Of a stretch of DNA of 64,000 nt, positions 16,301 to 33,500 are shown piece after piece (within the stretch, counting starts at the first letter, position 1; each line of letters opens with the position of its first letter). The stretch is from NCBI GenBank assembly GCA_032622095.1, contig CP136063.1, positions 273,539,426 through 273,603,425 on the forward strand. Reading direction: 5' to 3'. This DNA comes from Siphonodentalium dalli (Eukaryota > Mollusca > Scaphopoda > Gadilida > Siphonodentaliidae). The notes under the pieces were generated by a model. That model ran no database searches. It was given only the letters and a program-made list of their open reading frames with translations, and had not been told where the DNA came from. The translations under genes and the position numbers were made by a program.

Positions 16301-19300
16301 GAACGCTCTTTATTTGTAACATACCAGGGATAGACCAACAATTAACGCTCTTTATTTGTAATATACCATGAATAGACTAACAATGAACGTTCTTTATTTG
16401 TAACATACCATGAATAAACTAACAATGAACGTTCTTTATTTGTAACATACCAGGAATAAGACAAACAATGAACGCTCTTTATTTGTAACATACCAGGAAT
16501 AGTCTTACAATGAACGCTCTTTATTTGTAACATAACATGAATAGACTAGCAATGAACGCTCTTTATTAGTAACATACCAGGAATATAATAACAATGAATG
16601 CTCTTTATTTGTAACATACCAGGAATAGACTAACAATGAACGCTCTTTATTTGGAACATACCATGAATAGACTAAAAATGAACGTTCTTTATTTGTAACA
16701 TACCAGGAATAGAGTAACAATGAACGCTCTTTATTTGTAACATACCAGGAATAGACTAACAATGAACGCTCTTTATTTGTAACTTACCAGGAATAGACTA
16801 ACAATGAACGTTCTTTATTTGTAACATACCAGGAATAGACTAACAATGAGCGTTCTTTATTTGTAGCATATTAGGAGTAAGACTAACAATGAAAGTTCTT
16901 TATTTTTAACATACAATGAGTAAGACTAACAATGAACGCTCTATATTTGTAACATACCAGGCATAAGACTAACAATGAACGATCTTTATTTGTAACATAC
17001 CATGAATATATTAACAATGAACGCTTTTTATGTGTATCATACCAGGAATAAGACTAACAATGAACGCTCTTTATTTGTAACATACCATGAATAAGAATAA
17101 CAATGGACGGTCTTTATTTGTAACATACCACGAATAGACTAACAATGAACGCTCTTTAATTGTAACATACCAGGAATAGACTAACAATGAACGCTCTTTA
17201 TTTGTAACATACCAGGAATAGACTAACAATGAACGCTCTTTATTTGTAACATACCAGGGATAGACTAACAATTTACGCTCTTTATTTGTAATATACCATG
17301 AATAGACTAACAATGAACGTTCTTTATTTGTAACAAACCAGGAATAGACTAACTATGAGCGTTCTTTATTTGTAACATACCAGGAGTAAGACTAGCAATG
17401 AACACTCTTTATTTGTAACATACCAGGAGTAAGACTAACAATGAGCGTTCTTTATATGTAACATACCAGTAATATACTATCTATCAACGCTCTTTATATG
17501 TAACATACCAGGAGTAAGGCTAACAATGAGCGTTCTTTATTTTTAACATACCAGGAATAAGATTAACAATGAGCGATCTTTATTTGTAACATACCATGAA
17601 TTTTCTAACAAGGAACGCTCTTTATTGGTAATATACAATGAGTAGAGTAACAATGAACGCTCTTTATGTGTAATAAACCAGGAATAAGACTAACAATGCA
17701 CGATCATTATTTGTAACATACCATGAATATACTAACAAGGAACGCTCTTTATTTGTAACATACCAGGAATAGACTAACAATGAGCGTTCTGTATTGGTAA
17801 CATACCAGGAGTAAGACTAACAATGAACGCTCTTTATTTAAAACATATCAGGAACAGACTAACAATGAGCGTTCTTTATTTGTAACATACAAGGAGTAAG
17901 ACTAACAATGAACGCTCTTTATTTGTAACAGACCAGGAATAGACTATATAACAATGAGCGTTATTTATTTGTAACAAACCAGGAATAGACTAACAATGAA
18001 CGCTCTTTATTTTTAACATACAATGTGTAAGGCTAACAATGAACGCTCTTTATTTGTAACATACCAGGAATAAGACTAACAATGAACGATCTTTATTTGT
18101 AACATGCCATGAATATACTAACAAGGAACGCTCTTTATTTGTAACATACAATGATCAAGACTAACAATGAACGGTCTTTATTGGTAACAAACAATACATA
18201 GACTAACAATGAACGCTCTTTGTTTGTAACATACCAGGAATAGACTAACAATGAACGCTCTTTATTTGTAACATACCAGGAATAAGACTAACATTGAATG
18301 ATCTTTATTGGTAACATACCAGGAATAGACTAACAATGAACGCTCATTATTGGTTATTTACCAGGAGGTGACTAACAGAGAACGCTGTTTATTTGTAACA
18401 TACCATGAATAAGACTAACAATGGACGTTTTTTGTTGGTTACATACCAGGAATAGACTAACAATGAACGCTCTTTATTTGTAACATACCAGGAATAAGAC
18501 TAACAATGAGCGTTCTTTATTTGTAACATACCAGGAATAGACTAACAATGAACGCTCTTTATTTGTAACATACCAGGAATAGACTAACAATGGGCATTCT
18601 ATATTGGTAACATACCAGGAGTAAGACTAACAATGAACGCTCTTTATTTATAACATACCAGGAATAGACTAACAATGAGCGTTCTTCATTTGTAACATAC
18701 CAGGAGTAAGACTAACAATGAACGCTCTTTATTTTTAACATACCAGGAATAGACTATATAGCAATGAGCGTTCTTTATTTGTAACATACTAGGAATAGAC
18801 TAACAATGAACGCTCTTTATTTGTAACATACCAGGAATAGACTAACAATGAACGTTATTTATTTGTAACATACCTGGAATTAGACTAACAATGGACGTTC
18901 TTTATTTGTAACATACCAGGAATAGACTAACAATGAGCGTTCTTTATTTGTAACATACCAGGAATAAGACTAGCAATGAACGTTCTGTATTTGTAACATA
19001 CCAGGAATAGACTAGCAATGAACGCTCTTTATTTGTAACATACCAGGAATAGACTAACAATGGACGTTCTTTATTTGTAACATACCAGGAATAGACTAAC
19101 AATGGACGTTCTTTATGTGTAACATACCAGGAATAGACTAACAATGAGCGTTCTTTATTTGTAACATACCAGGAATAAGACCAACAATGGACGTTCTTTA
19201 TTTGTAACATATCAGGAATAGACTATCAATGGACATTCTTTATTTGTAACGTACCAGGAATATACTAGCAATGAACGCTCTTTGTTTGTAACATACCATG

Positions 19301-21588
19301 AATAGACTAGCAATGAACGCTTTTTATTTGTTACATACAAGTAATAGACTAAAAATGAGCGTTCGTTATTTGTAACATACCATGAATAGACTAACAATGA
19401 ACGCTCTTTATTTGTAACATACCAGGAATAGACTAGCAATGAACGCTCTTTATGTGTAACATACCAGGAATATACTAACAATGATCGTTCTTTATTTGTA
19501 ACATACCATGAATATACTAGCAATGAGCGTTCTTTATTTGTAACATACCAGGAATAAGACTAACAATGAACGCTCATTATTGGTATGTGAATTATCTTTA
19601 TTTGTAACATACCATGAATAAGACTAACAATGGACGTACTTTGTTGGTTACATACCAGGAATAAGACAAGCAATGAACGCTCTTTATTTGTAACATACCA
19701 TGAATAAGACTAGCAATGGACGTTCTTTGTTGGTTAAATACCAGGAATAAGACTAGCAATGAACGCTCTTTATTTGTAACATACCAGGAGTAAGACTAAC
19801 AATGAACGCTCTTTATTGGTAACATACCAGGAGTAAGACTAACAATGGACGTTCTTTGTTGGTTACATACCAGGGATAAGATTAGCAATGAACGCTCTTT
19901 ATTTGTAACATACCATGAATAAGACTAACAATGGACGTTCTTTGTTGGTTACATACCAGGAATAAGACTAGCAATGAACGCTCTTTATTTGTAACATATC
20001 AGGAGTAAGACTAACAATGAACGCTCTTTATTTGTAACTTACCAAGAGTAAGACTAACAATGGACGTTATTTGTTGTTTACATACCAGGGATAAGACTAG
20101 CAATGAACGCTCTTTATTTGTAACATGCAATGAATAAGACTAACAATTGACGTTCTTTGTTGGTTACATACCAGAAATAAGACTAGCAACGAACGCTCTT
20201 TATTTTTAACATACCACGAATAAGACTAACAATGGACGTTCTGTGTTGGTTACATACCAGGATTAAGACTAGCAATGAACGCTCTTTATTTGTAACATAC
20301 AATGAGTAAGACTAACTATGAACGCGCTTTATTTGTAACATACCAGGAATAAACCAACAATGGACGTTCTTTGTTGGTTACATACCAGGAATAGATTAAC
20401 AGTGAACGCTCTTTATTTGTAACATACCACGAATAAGACTAACAATGGACGTTCTTTGTTGGTTACATAACATGAGTAAGACTATCAATGAGCGTTCTTT
20501 ATTTGTAACATACAAGGAATAGACTAACAATGAGCGTTCGCTATTTGTAACATACCAGGAATAAGACTAACAATGAGCGTTCTTTATTTGTAACATACCA
20601 TGACTAAGACTGACAATGAACGGTATTTATTGGTAACATACAATGAGTAGACTTACAATGAACGCTCTTTATGTGTAACATACCAGGAATAAGACTAACA
20701 ATGAACGATCTTTATTTGTAACATACCATGAATATACTAACAAGGAACGCTCTTTATTTCTAACATACCATGACTAATACTAACAATGAACGGTCTTATT
20801 TTTAACATACAATGAGAAAGACTAACATTGAACGCTCTGTATTTGTAACATAGCAGGCATAAGACTAACAATGAACGATCTTTATTTGTAACATACCATG
20901 AATATACTAACAATGAACGCTTTTTATGTGTATCATACCAGGAATAAGACTAACAATGAACGCTCTTTATTTGTAACATACCATGAACAAGAATAACAAT
21001 GGACGGTCTTTATTTGTAACATACCACGAATAGACTAACAATGAACGCTCTTCAATTGTAACATACCAGGAATAGACTAACAATGAACGCTCTTTATTTG
21101 TAACATACCAGGAATAGACTAACAATGAACGCTCTTTATTTGTAACATACCAGGGATAGACCAACAATTAACGCTCTTTATTTGTAATATACCATGAATA
21201 GACTAACAGTGAACGTTCTTTATTTGTAACATACCATGAATAAACTAACAATGAACGTTCTTTATTTGTAACATACCAGGAATAAGACAAACAATGAACG
21301 CTCTTTATTTGTAACTTACCAGGAATAGTCTTACAATGAACGCTCTTTATTTGTAACATAACATGAATAGACTAACAATGAACGCTCTTTATTAGTAACA
21401 TACCAGGAATATAATAACAATGAATGCTCTTTATTTGTAACATACCAGGAATAGACTAACAATGATCGCTCTTTATTTGGAACATACCATGAATAGACTA
21501 AAAATGAACGTTCTTTATTTGTAACATACCAGGAATAGAGTAACAATGAACGCTCTTTATTTGTAACATACCAGGAATAGACTAACAA
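1331..21588. repeat. Higher-order repeat, period 10,276 bp (two copies)
   Basis: Positions x and x+10,276 match almost base for base from about 1.33 kb to about 11.3 kb. Examples: the unusual junction TGTGAATTAT at 5211 recurs at 15487, and the one at 9310 recurs at 19586. Only scattered substitutions were seen, for example G to A near 13438 relative to 3162. Before 1.33 kb the offset is 9,729 bp and after 11.3 kb it is 9,982 bp, reflecting gain or loss of blocks of whole units. Such high identity means recent duplication or homogenisation, or an assembly duplication. Confidence 0.88.
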
Positions 21589-24500
21589 TGAACGCTCTTT
21601 ATTTGTAACTTACCAGGAATAGACTAACAATGAACGTTCTTTATTTGTAACATACCAGGAATAGACTAACAATGAGCGTTCTTTATTTGTAGCATATTAG
21701 GAGTAAGACTAACAATGAAAGTTCTTTATTTTTAACATACAATGAGTAAGACTAACAATGAACGCTCTATATTTGTAACATACCAGGCATAAGACTAACA
21801 ATGAACGATCTTTATTTGTAACATACCATGAATACATTAACAATGAACGCTTTTTATGTGTATCATACCAGGAATAAGACTAACAATGAACGCTCTTTAT
21901 TTGTAACATACCATGAATAAGAATAACAATGGACGGTCTTTATTTGTAACATACCACGAATAGACTAACAATGAACGCTCTTTAATTGTAACATACCAGG
22001 AATAGACTAACAATGAACGCTCTTTATTTGTAACATACCAGGAATAGACTAACAATGAACGCTCTTTATTTGTAACATACCAGGGATAGACTAACAATTT
22101 ACGCTCTTTATTTGTAATATACCATGAATAGACTAACAATGAACGTTCTTTATTTGTAACAAACCAGGAATAGACTAACTATGAGCGTTCTTAATTTGTA
22201 ACATACCAGGAGTAAGACTAGCAATGAACACTCTTTATTTGTAACATACCAGGAGTAAGACTAACAATGAGCGTTCTTTATATGTAACATACCAGTAGTA
22301 TACTATCTATCAACGCTCTTTATATGTAACATACCAGGAGTAAGGCTAACAATGAGCGTTCTTTATTTTTAACATACCAGGAATAAGATTAACAATGAGC
22401 GATCTTTATTTGTAACATACCATGAATTTTCTAACAAGGAACGCTCTTTATTGGTAATATACAATGAGTAGAGTAACAATGAACGCTCTTTATGTGTAAT
22501 AAACCAGGAATAAGACTAACAATGCACGATCATTATTTGTAACATACCATGAATATACTAACAAGGAACGCTCTTTATTTGTAACATACCAGGAATAGAC
22601 TAACAATGAGAGTTCTGTATTGGTAACATACCAGGAGTAAGAATAACAATGAACGCTCTTTATTTAAAACATATCAGGAATATACTAACAATGAGCGTTC
22701 TTTATTTGTAACATACAAGGAGTAAGACTAACAATGAACGCTCTTTATTTGTAACAGACCAGGAATTGACTATATAACAATGAGCGTTATTTATTTGTAA
22801 CAAACCAGGAATAGACTAACAATGAACGCTCTTTATTTTTAACATACAATGTGTAAGGCTAACAATGAACGCTCTTTATTTGTAACATACCAGGAATAAG
22901 ACTAACAATGAACGATCTTTATTTGTAACATGCCATAAATATACTAACAAGGAACGCTCTTTATTTGTAACATACAATGATCAAGACTAACAATGAACGG
23001 TCTTTATTTGTAACAAACAATACATAGACTAACAATGAACGCTCTTTATGTGTAACATACCAGGAATAAGACTACCAATGGACGTTCTTTGTTGGTTACA
23101 TACCAGGAATAGACTAACAATAAACGCTCTTTGTTTGTAACATACCAGGAATAGACTAACAATGAACGCTCTTTATTTGTAACATACCAGGAATAAGACT
23201 AACAATGAATGATCTTTATTGGTCACATACCAGGAATAGACTAACAATGAACGCTCATTATTGGTTATTTACCGTGAGGTGACTAACAGAGAACGCTCTT
23301 TATTTGTAACATACCATGAATAAGACTAACAATGGACGTTCTTTGTTGGTTACATACCAGGAATAGACTAACAATGAACGCTCTTTATTTGTAACATACC
23401 AGGAATAAGACTAACAATGAGCGTTCTTTATTTGTAACATACCAGGAATAGACTAACAATGAACGCTCTTTATTTGTAACATACCAGGAATAGACTAACA
23501 ATGGGCATTCTATATTGGTAACATACCAGGAGTAAGACTAACAATGAACGCTCTTTATTTATAACATACCAGGAATAGACTAACAATGAGCGTTCTTCAT
23601 TTGTAACATACCAGGAGTAAGACTAACAATGAACGCTCTTTATTTTTAACATACCAGGAATAGACTATATAGCAATGAGCGTTCTTTATTTGTAACATAC
23701 TAGGAATAGACTAACAATGAACGCTCTTTATTTGTAACATACCAGGAATAGACTAACAATGAACGTTCTTTATTTGTAACATACCTGGAATAAGACTAAC
23801 AATGGACGTTCTTTATTTGTAACATACCAGGAATAGACTAACAATGAGCGTTCTTTATTTGTAACATACCAGGAATAAGACTAGCAATGAACGTTCTGTA
23901 TTTGTAACATACCAGGAATAGACTAGCAATGAACGCTCTTTATTTGTAACATACCAGGAATAGACTAACAATGGACGTTCTTTATTTGTAACATACCAGG
24001 AATAGACTAACAATGGACGTTCTTTATGTGTAACATACCAGGAATAGACTAACAATGAGCGTTCTTTATTTGTAACATACCAGGAATAAGACCAACAATG
24101 GACTTTCTTTATTTGTAACATATCAGGAATAGACTATCAATGGACACTCTTTATTTGTAACGTACCAGGAATATACTAGCAATGAACGCTCTTTGTTTGT
24201 AACATACCATGAATAGACTAGCAATGAACGCTTTTTATTTGTTACATACAAGTAATAGACTAAAAATGAGCGTTCGTTATTTGTAACATACCATGAATAG
24301 ACTAACAATGAACGCTCTTTATTTGTAACATACCAGGAATAGACTAGCAATGAACGCTCTTTATGTGTAACATACCAGGAATATTCTAACAATGATCGTT
24401 CTTTATTTGTAACATACCATGAATATACAAGCAATGAGCGTTCTTTATTTGTAACATACCAGGAATAGACTAACAATGAACGCTCTTTATTTGTAACATA

Positions 24501-27500
24501 CCAGGAATAGACTAACAATGAGCGTTCTTTATTTGTAACATACCAGGAATAGACTAACAATGAACGATCTTTATTTGTAACATACCAGGAATAGACTAAC
24601 AATGAGCAGTCTGTGTTGGTTACATACCACGAATAAGACTAGCAATGAACGCACTTTATTTGTAACATACCAGGAATAGATTAGCAATGAACGCTCTTTA
24701 TTTGTAACATACCAGGTATTGACTAACAATGAACGCTCTGTATTTGTAACATACCAGGAATAGATAAACAATTAACGCTCTTTATTTGTAACATACCAGG
24801 AATAAGACTAACAATGAACGCTCATTATTGGTATGTGAATTATCTTTATTTGTAACATACCATGGATAAGACTAACAATGGACGTACTTTGTTGGTTACA
24901 TACCAGGAATAAGACAAGCAATGAACGCTCTTTATTTGTAACATACCATGAATAAGACTAGCAATGGACGTTCTTTGTTGGTTAAATACCAGGAATAAGA
25001 CTAGCAATGAACGCTCTTTATTTGTAACATACCAGGAGTAAGACTAACAATGAACGCTCTTTATTGGTAACATACCAGGAGTAAGACTAACAATGGACGT
25101 TCTTTGTTGGTTACATACCAGGGATAAGATTAGCAATGAACGCTCTTTATTTGTAACATACCATGAATAAGACTAACAATGGACGTTCTTTGTTGGTTAC
25201 ATACCAGGAATAAGACTAGCAATGAACGCTCTTTATTTGTAACATATCAGGAGTAAGACTAACAATGAACGCTCTTTATTTGTAACTTACCAAGAGTAAG
25301 ACTAACAATGGACGTTATTTGTTGTTTACATACCAGGGATAAGACTAGCAATGAACGCTCTTTATTTGTAACATACAATGAATAAGACTAACAATTGACG
25401 TTCTTTGTTGGTTACATACCAGAAATAAGACTAGCAATGAACGCTCTTTATTTTTAACATACCACGAATAAGACTAACAATGGACGTTCTGTGTTGGTTA
25501 CATACCAGGATTAAGACTAGCAATGAACGCTCTTTATTTGTAACATACAATGAGTAAGACTAACTATGAACGCGCTTTATTTGTAACATACCAGGAATAA
25601 ACCAACAATGGACGTTCTTTGTTGGTTACATACCAGGAATAGATTAACAGTGAACGCTCTTTATTTGTAACATACCATGAATAAGACTAACAATGGACGT
25701 TCTTTGTTGGTTACATAACAGGAGTAAGACTATCAATGAGCGTTCTTTATTTGTAACATACAAGGAATAGACTAACAATGAGCGTTCGCTATTTGTAACA
25801 TACCAGGAATAAGACTAACAATGAGCGTTCTTTATTTGTAACATACCATGACTAAGACTGACAATGAACGGTATTTATTGGTAACATACAATGAGTAGAC
25901 TTACAATGAACGCTCTTTATGTGTAACATACCAGGAATAAGACTAACAATGAACGATCTTTATTTGTAACATACCATGAATATACTAACAAGGAACGCTC
26001 TTTATTTCTAACATACCATGACTAATACTAACAATGAACGGTCTTATTTTTAACATACAATGAGAAAGACTAACATTGAACGCTCTGTATTTGTAACATA
26101 GCAGGCATAAGACTAACAATGAACGATCTTTATTTGTAACATACCATGAATATACTAACAATGAACGCTTTTTATGTGTATCATACCAGGAATAAGACTA
26201 ACAATGAACGCTCTTTATTTGTAACATACCATGAACAAGAATAACAATGGACGGTCTTTATTTGTAACATACCACGAATAGACTAACAATGAACGCTCTT
26301 CAATTGTAACATACCAGGAATAGACTAACAATGAACGCTCTTTATTTGTAACATACCAGGAATAGACTAACAATGAACGCTCTTTATTTGTAACATACCA
26401 GGGATAGACCAACAATTAACGCTCTTTATTTGTAATATACCATGAATAGACTAACAGTGAACGTTCTTTATTTGTAACATACCATGAATAAACTAACAAT
26501 GAACGTTCTTTATTTGTAACATACCAGGAATAAGACAAACAATGAACGCTCTTTATTTGTAACTTACCAGGAATAGTCTTACAATGAACGCTCTTTATTT
26601 GTAACATAACATGAATAGACTAACAATGAACGCTCTTTATTAGTAACATACCAGGAATATAATAACAATGAATGCTCTTTATTTGTAACATACCAGGAAT
26701 AGACTAACAATGATCGCTCTTTATTTGGAACATACCATGAATAGACTAAAAATGAACGTTCTTTATTTGTAACATACCAGGAATAGAGTAACAATGAACG
26801 CTCTTTATTTGTAACATACCAGGAATAGACTAACAATGAACGCTCTTTATTTGTAACTTACCAGGAATAGACTAACAATGAACGTTCTTTATTTGTCACA
26901 TACCAGGAATAGACTAACAATGAGCGTTCTTTATTTGTAGCATATTAGGAGTAAGACTAACAATGAAAGTTCTTTATTTTTAACATACAATGAGTAAGAC
27001 TAACAATGAACGCTCTATATTTGTAACATACCAGGCATAAGACTAACAATGAACGATCTTTATTTGTAACATACCATGAATACATTAACAATGAACGCTT
27101 TTTATGTGTATCATACCAGGAATAAGACTAACAATGAACGCTCTTTATTTGTAACATACCATGAATAAGAATAACAATGGACGGTCTTTATTTGTAACAT
27201 ACCACGAATAGACTAACAATGAACGCTCTTTAATTGTAACATACCATGAATAGACTAACAATGAACGCTCTTTATTTGTAACATACCAGGAATAGACTAA
27301 CAATGAACGCTCTTTATTTGTAACATACCAGGGATAGACTAACAATTTACGCTCTTTATTTGTAATATACCATGAATAGACTAACAATGAACGTTCTTTA
27401 TTTGTAACAAACCAGGAATAGACTAACTATGAGCGTTCTTTATTTGTAACATACCAGGAGTAAGACTAGCAATGAACACTCTTTATTTGTAACATACCAG

Positions 27501-30500
27501 GAGTAAGACTAACAATGAGCGTTCTTTATATGTAACATACCAGTAATATACTATCTATCAACGCTCTTTATATGTAACATACCAGGAGTAAGGCTAACAA
27601 TGAGCGTTCTTTATTTTTAACATACCAGGAATAAGATTAACAATGAGCGATCTTTATTTGTAACATACCATGAATTTTCTAACAAGGAACGCTCTTTATT
27701 GGTAATATACAATGAGTAGAGTAACAATGAACGCTCTTTATGTGTAATAAACCAGGAATAAGACTAACAATGCACGATCATTATTTGTAACATACCATGA
27801 ATATACTAACAAGGAACGCTCTTTATTTGTAACATACCAGGAATAGACTAACAATGAGCGTTCTTTATTGGTAACATACCAGGAGTAAGACTAACAATGA
27901 ACGCTCTTTATTTAAAACATATCAGGAATAGACTAACAATGAGCGTTCTTTATTTGTAACATACAAGGAGTAAGATTAACAATGAACGCTCTTTATTTGT
28001 AACAGACCAGGAATAGACTATATAACAATGAGCGTTATTTATTTGTAACAAACCAGGAATAGACTAACAATGAACGCTCTTTATTTTTAACATACAATGT
28101 GTAAGACTAACAATGAACGCTCTTTATTTGTAACATACCAGGAATAAGACTAACAATGAACGATCTTTATTTGTAACATGCCATGAATATACTAACAAGG
28201 AACGCTCTTTATTTGTAACATACAATGATCAAGACTAACAATGAACGGTCTTTATTTGTAACAAACAATACATAGACTAACAATGAACGCTCTTTATGTG
28301 TAACATACCAGGAATAAGACTACCAATGGACGTTCTTTGTTGGTTACATACCAGGAATAGACTAACAATAAACGCTCTTTGTTTGTAACATACCAGGAAT
28401 AGACTAACAATGAACGCTCTTTATTTGTAACATACCAGGAATAAGACTAACAATGAATGATCTTTATTGGTAACATACCAGGAATAGACTAACAATGAAC
28501 GCTCATTATTGGTTATTTACCATGAGGTGACTAACAGAGAACGCTCTTTATTTGTAACATACCATGAATAAGACTAACAATGGACGTTCTTTGTTGGTTA
28601 CATACCAGGAATAGACTAACAATGAACGCTCTTTATTTGTAACATACCAGGAATAAGACTAACAATGAGCGTTCTTTATTTGTAACATACCAGGAATAGA
28701 CTAACAATGAACGCTCTTTATTTGTAACATACCAGGAATAGACTAACAATGGGCATTCTATATTGGTAACATACCAGGAGTAAGACTAACAATGAACGCT
28801 CTTTATTTATAACATACCAGGAATAGACTAACAATGAGCGTTCTTCATTTGTAACATACCAGGAGTAAGACTAACAATGAACGCTCTTTATTTTTAACAT
28901 ACCAGGAATAGACTATATAGCAATGAGCGTTCTTTATTTGTAACATACTAGGAATAGACTAACAATGAACGCTCTTTATTTGTAACATACCAGGAATAGA
29001 CTAACAATGAACGTTCTTTATTTGTAACATACCTGGAATAAGACTAACAATGGACGTTCTTTATTTGTAACATACCAGGAATAGACTAACAATGAGCGTT
29101 CTTTATTTGTAACATACCAGGAATAAGACTAGCAATGAACGTTCTGTATTTGTAACATACCAGGAATAGACTAGCAATGAACGCTCTTTATTTGTAACAT
29201 ACCAGGAATAGACTAACAATGGACGTTCTTTATTTGTAACATACCAGGAATAGACTAACAATGGACGTTCTTTATGTGTAACATACCAGGAATAGACTAA
29301 CAATGAGCGTTCTTTATTTGTAACATACCAGGAATAAGACCAACAATGGACGTTCTTTATTTGTAACATATCAGGAATAGACTATCAATGGACACTCTTT
29401 ATTTGTAACGTACCAGGAATATACTAGCAATGAACGCTCTTTGTTTGTAACATACCATGAATAGACTAGCAATGAACGCTTTTTATTTGTTACATACAAG
29501 TAATAGACTAAAAATGAGCGTTCGTTATTTGTAACATACCATGAATAGACTAACAATGAACGCTCTTTATTTGTAACATACCAGGAATAGACTAGCAATG
29601 AACGCTCTTTATGTGTAACATACCAGGAATATACTAACAATGATCGTTCTTTATTTGTAACATACCATGAATATACAAGCAATGAGCGTTCTTTATTTGT
29701 AACATACCAGGAATAGACTAACAATGAACGCTCTTTATTTGTAACATACCAGGAATAGACTAACAATGAGCGTTCTTTATTTGTAACATACCAGGAATAG
29801 ACTAACAATGAACGATCTTTATTTGTAACATACCAGGAATAGACTAACAATGAGCAGTCTGTGTTGGTTACATACCACGAATAAGACTAGCAATGAACGC
29901 ACTTTATTTGTAACATACCAGGAATAGATTAGCAATGAACGCTCTTTATTTGTAACATACCAGGTATTGACTAACAATGAACGCTCTGTATTTGTAACAT
30001 ACCAGGAATAGATAAACAATTAACGCTCTTTATTTGTAACATACCAGGAATAAGACTAACAATGAACGCTCATTATTGGTATGTGAATTATCTTTATTTG
30101 TAACATACCATGGATAAGACTAACAATGGACGTACTTTGTTGGTTACATACCAGGAATAAGACAAGCAATGAACGCTCTTTATTTGTAACATACCATGAA
30201 TAAGACTAGCAATGGACGTTCTTTGTTGGTTAAATACCAGGAATAAGACTAGCAATGAACGCTCTTTATTTGTAACATACCAGGAGTAAGACTAACAATG
30301 AACGCTCTTTATTGGTAACATACCAGGAGTAAGACTAACAATGGACGTTCTTTGTTGGTTACATACCAGGGATAAGATTAGCAATGAACGCTCTTTATTT
30401 GTAACATACCATGAATAAGACTAACAATGGACGTTCTTTGTTGGTTACATACCAGGAATAAGACTAGCAATGAACGCTCTTTATTTGTAACATATCAGGA

Positions 30501-33500
30501 GTAAGACTAACAATGAACGCTCTTTATTTGTAACTTACCAAGAGTAAGACTAACAATGGACGTTATTTGTTGTTTACATACCAGGGATAAGACTAGCAAT
30601 GAACGCTCTTTATTTGTAACATACAATGAATAAGACTAACAATTGACGTTCTTTGTTGGTTACATACCAGAAATAAGACTAGCAATGAACGCTCTTTATT
30701 TTTAACATACCACGAATAAGACTAACAATGGACGTTCTGTGTTGGTTACATACCAGGATTAAGACTAGCAATGAACGCTCTTTATTTGTAACATACAATG
30801 AGTAAGACTAACTATGAACGCGCTTTATTTGTAACATACCAGGAATAAACCAACAATGGACGTTCTTTGTTGGTTACATACCAGGAATAGATTAACAGTG
30901 AACGCTCTTTATTTGTAACATACCATGAATAAGACTAACAATGGACGTTCTTTGTTGGTTACATAACAGGAGTAAGACTATCAATGAGCGTTCTTTATTT
31001 GTAACATACAAGGAATAGACTAACAATGAGCGTTCGCTATTTGTAACATACCAGGAATAAGACTAACAATGAGCGTTCTTTATTTGTAACATACCATGAC
31101 TAAGACTGACAATGAACGGTATTTATTGGTAACATACAATGAGTAGACTTACAATGAACGCTCTTTATGTGTAACATACCAGGAATAAGACTAACAATGA
31201 ACGATCTTTATTTGTAACATACCATGAATATACTAACAAGGAACGCTCTTTATTTCTAACATACCATTACTAATACTAACAATGAACGGTCTTATTTTTA
31301 ACATACAATGAGAAAGACTAACATTGAACGCTCTGTATTTGTAACATAGCAGGCATAAGACTAACAATGAACGATCTTTATTTGTAACATACCATGAATA
31401 TACTAACAATGAACGCTTTTTATGTGTATCATACCAGGAATAAGACTAACAATGAACGCTCTTTATTTGTAACATACCATGAACAAGAATAACAATGGAC
31501 GGTCTTTATTTGTAACATACCACGAATAGACTAACAATGAACGCTCTTCAATTGTAACATACCAGGAATAGACTAACAATGAACGCTCTTTATTTGTAAC
31601 ATACCAGGAATAGACTAACAATGAACGCTCTTTATTTGTAACATACCAGGGATAGACCAACAATTAACGCTCTTTATTTGTAATATACCATGAATAGACT
31701 AACAGTGAACGTTCTTTATTTGTAACATACCATGAATAAACTAACAATGAACGTTCTTTATTTGTAACATACCAGGAATAAGACAAACAATGAACGCTCT
31801 TTATTTGTAACTTACCAGGAATAGTCTTACAATGAACGCTCTTTATTTGTAACATAACATGAATAGACTAACAATGAACGCTCTTTATTAGTAACATACC
31901 AGGAATATAATAACAATGAATGCTCTTTATTTGTAACATACCAGGAATAGACTAACAATGATCGCTCTTTATTTGGAACATACCATGAATAGACTAAAAA
32001 TGAACGTTCTTTATTTGTAACATACCAGGAATAGAGTAACAATGAACGCTCTTTATTTGTAACATACCAGGAATAGACTAACAATGAACGCTCTTTATTT
32101 GTAACTTACCAGGAATAGACTAACAATGAACGTTCTTTATTTGTAACATACCAGGAATAGACTAACAATGAGCGTTCTTTATTTGTAGCATATTAGGAGT
32201 AAGACTAACAATGAAAGTTCTTTATTTTTAACATACAATGAGTAAGACTAACAATGAACGCTCTATATTTGTAACATACCAGGCATAAGACTAACAATGA
32301 ACGATCTTTATTTGTAACATACCATGAATACATTAACAATGAACGCTTTTTATGTGTATCATACCAGGAATAAGACTAACAATGAACGCTCTTTATTTGT
32401 AACATACCATGAATAAGAATAACAATGGACGGTCTTTATTTGTAACATACCACGAATAGACTAACAATGAACGCTCTTTAATTGTAACATACCATGAATA
32501 GACTAACAATGAACGCTCTTTATTTGTAACATACCAGGAATAGACTAACAATGAACGCTCTTTATTTGTAACATACCAGGGATAGACTAACAATTTACGC
32601 TCTTTATTTGTAATATACCATGAATAGACTAACAATGAACGTTCTTTATTTGTAACAAACCAGGAATAGACTAACTATGAGCGTTCTTTATTTGTAACAT
32701 ACCAGGAGTAAGACTAGCAATGAACACTCTTTATTTGTAACATACCAGGAGTAAGACTAACAATGAGCGTTCTTTATATGTAACATACCAGTAATATACT
32801 ATCTATCAACGCTCTTTATATGTAACATACCAGGAGTAAGGCTAACAATGAGCGTTCTTTATTTTTAACATACCAGGAATAAGATTAACAATGAGCGATC
32901 TTTATTTGTAACATACCATGAATTTTCTAACAAGGAACGCTCTTTATTGGTAATATACAATGAGTAGAGTAACAATGAACGCTCTTTATGTGTAATAAAC
33001 CAGGAATAAGACTAACAATGCACGATCATTATTTGTAACATACCATGAATATACTAACAAGGAACGCTCTTTATTTGTAACATACCAGGAATAGACTAAC
33101 AATGAGCGTTCTTTATTGGTAACATACCAGGAGTAAGACTAACAATGAACGCTCTTTATTTAAAACATATCAGGAATAGACTAACAATGAGCGTTCTTTA
33201 TTTGTAACATACAAGGAGTAAGATTAACAATGAACGCTCTTTATTTGTAACAGACCAGGAATAGACTATATAACAATGAGCGTTATTTATTTGTAACAAA
33301 CCAGGAATAGACTAACAATGAACGCTCTTTATTTTTAACATACAATGTGTAAGACTAACAATGAACGCTCTTTATTTGTAACATACCAGGAATAAGACTA
33401 ACAATGAACGATCTTTATTTGTAACATGCCATGAATATACTAACAAGGAACGCTCTTTATTTGTAACATACAATGATCAAGACTAACAATGAACGGTCTT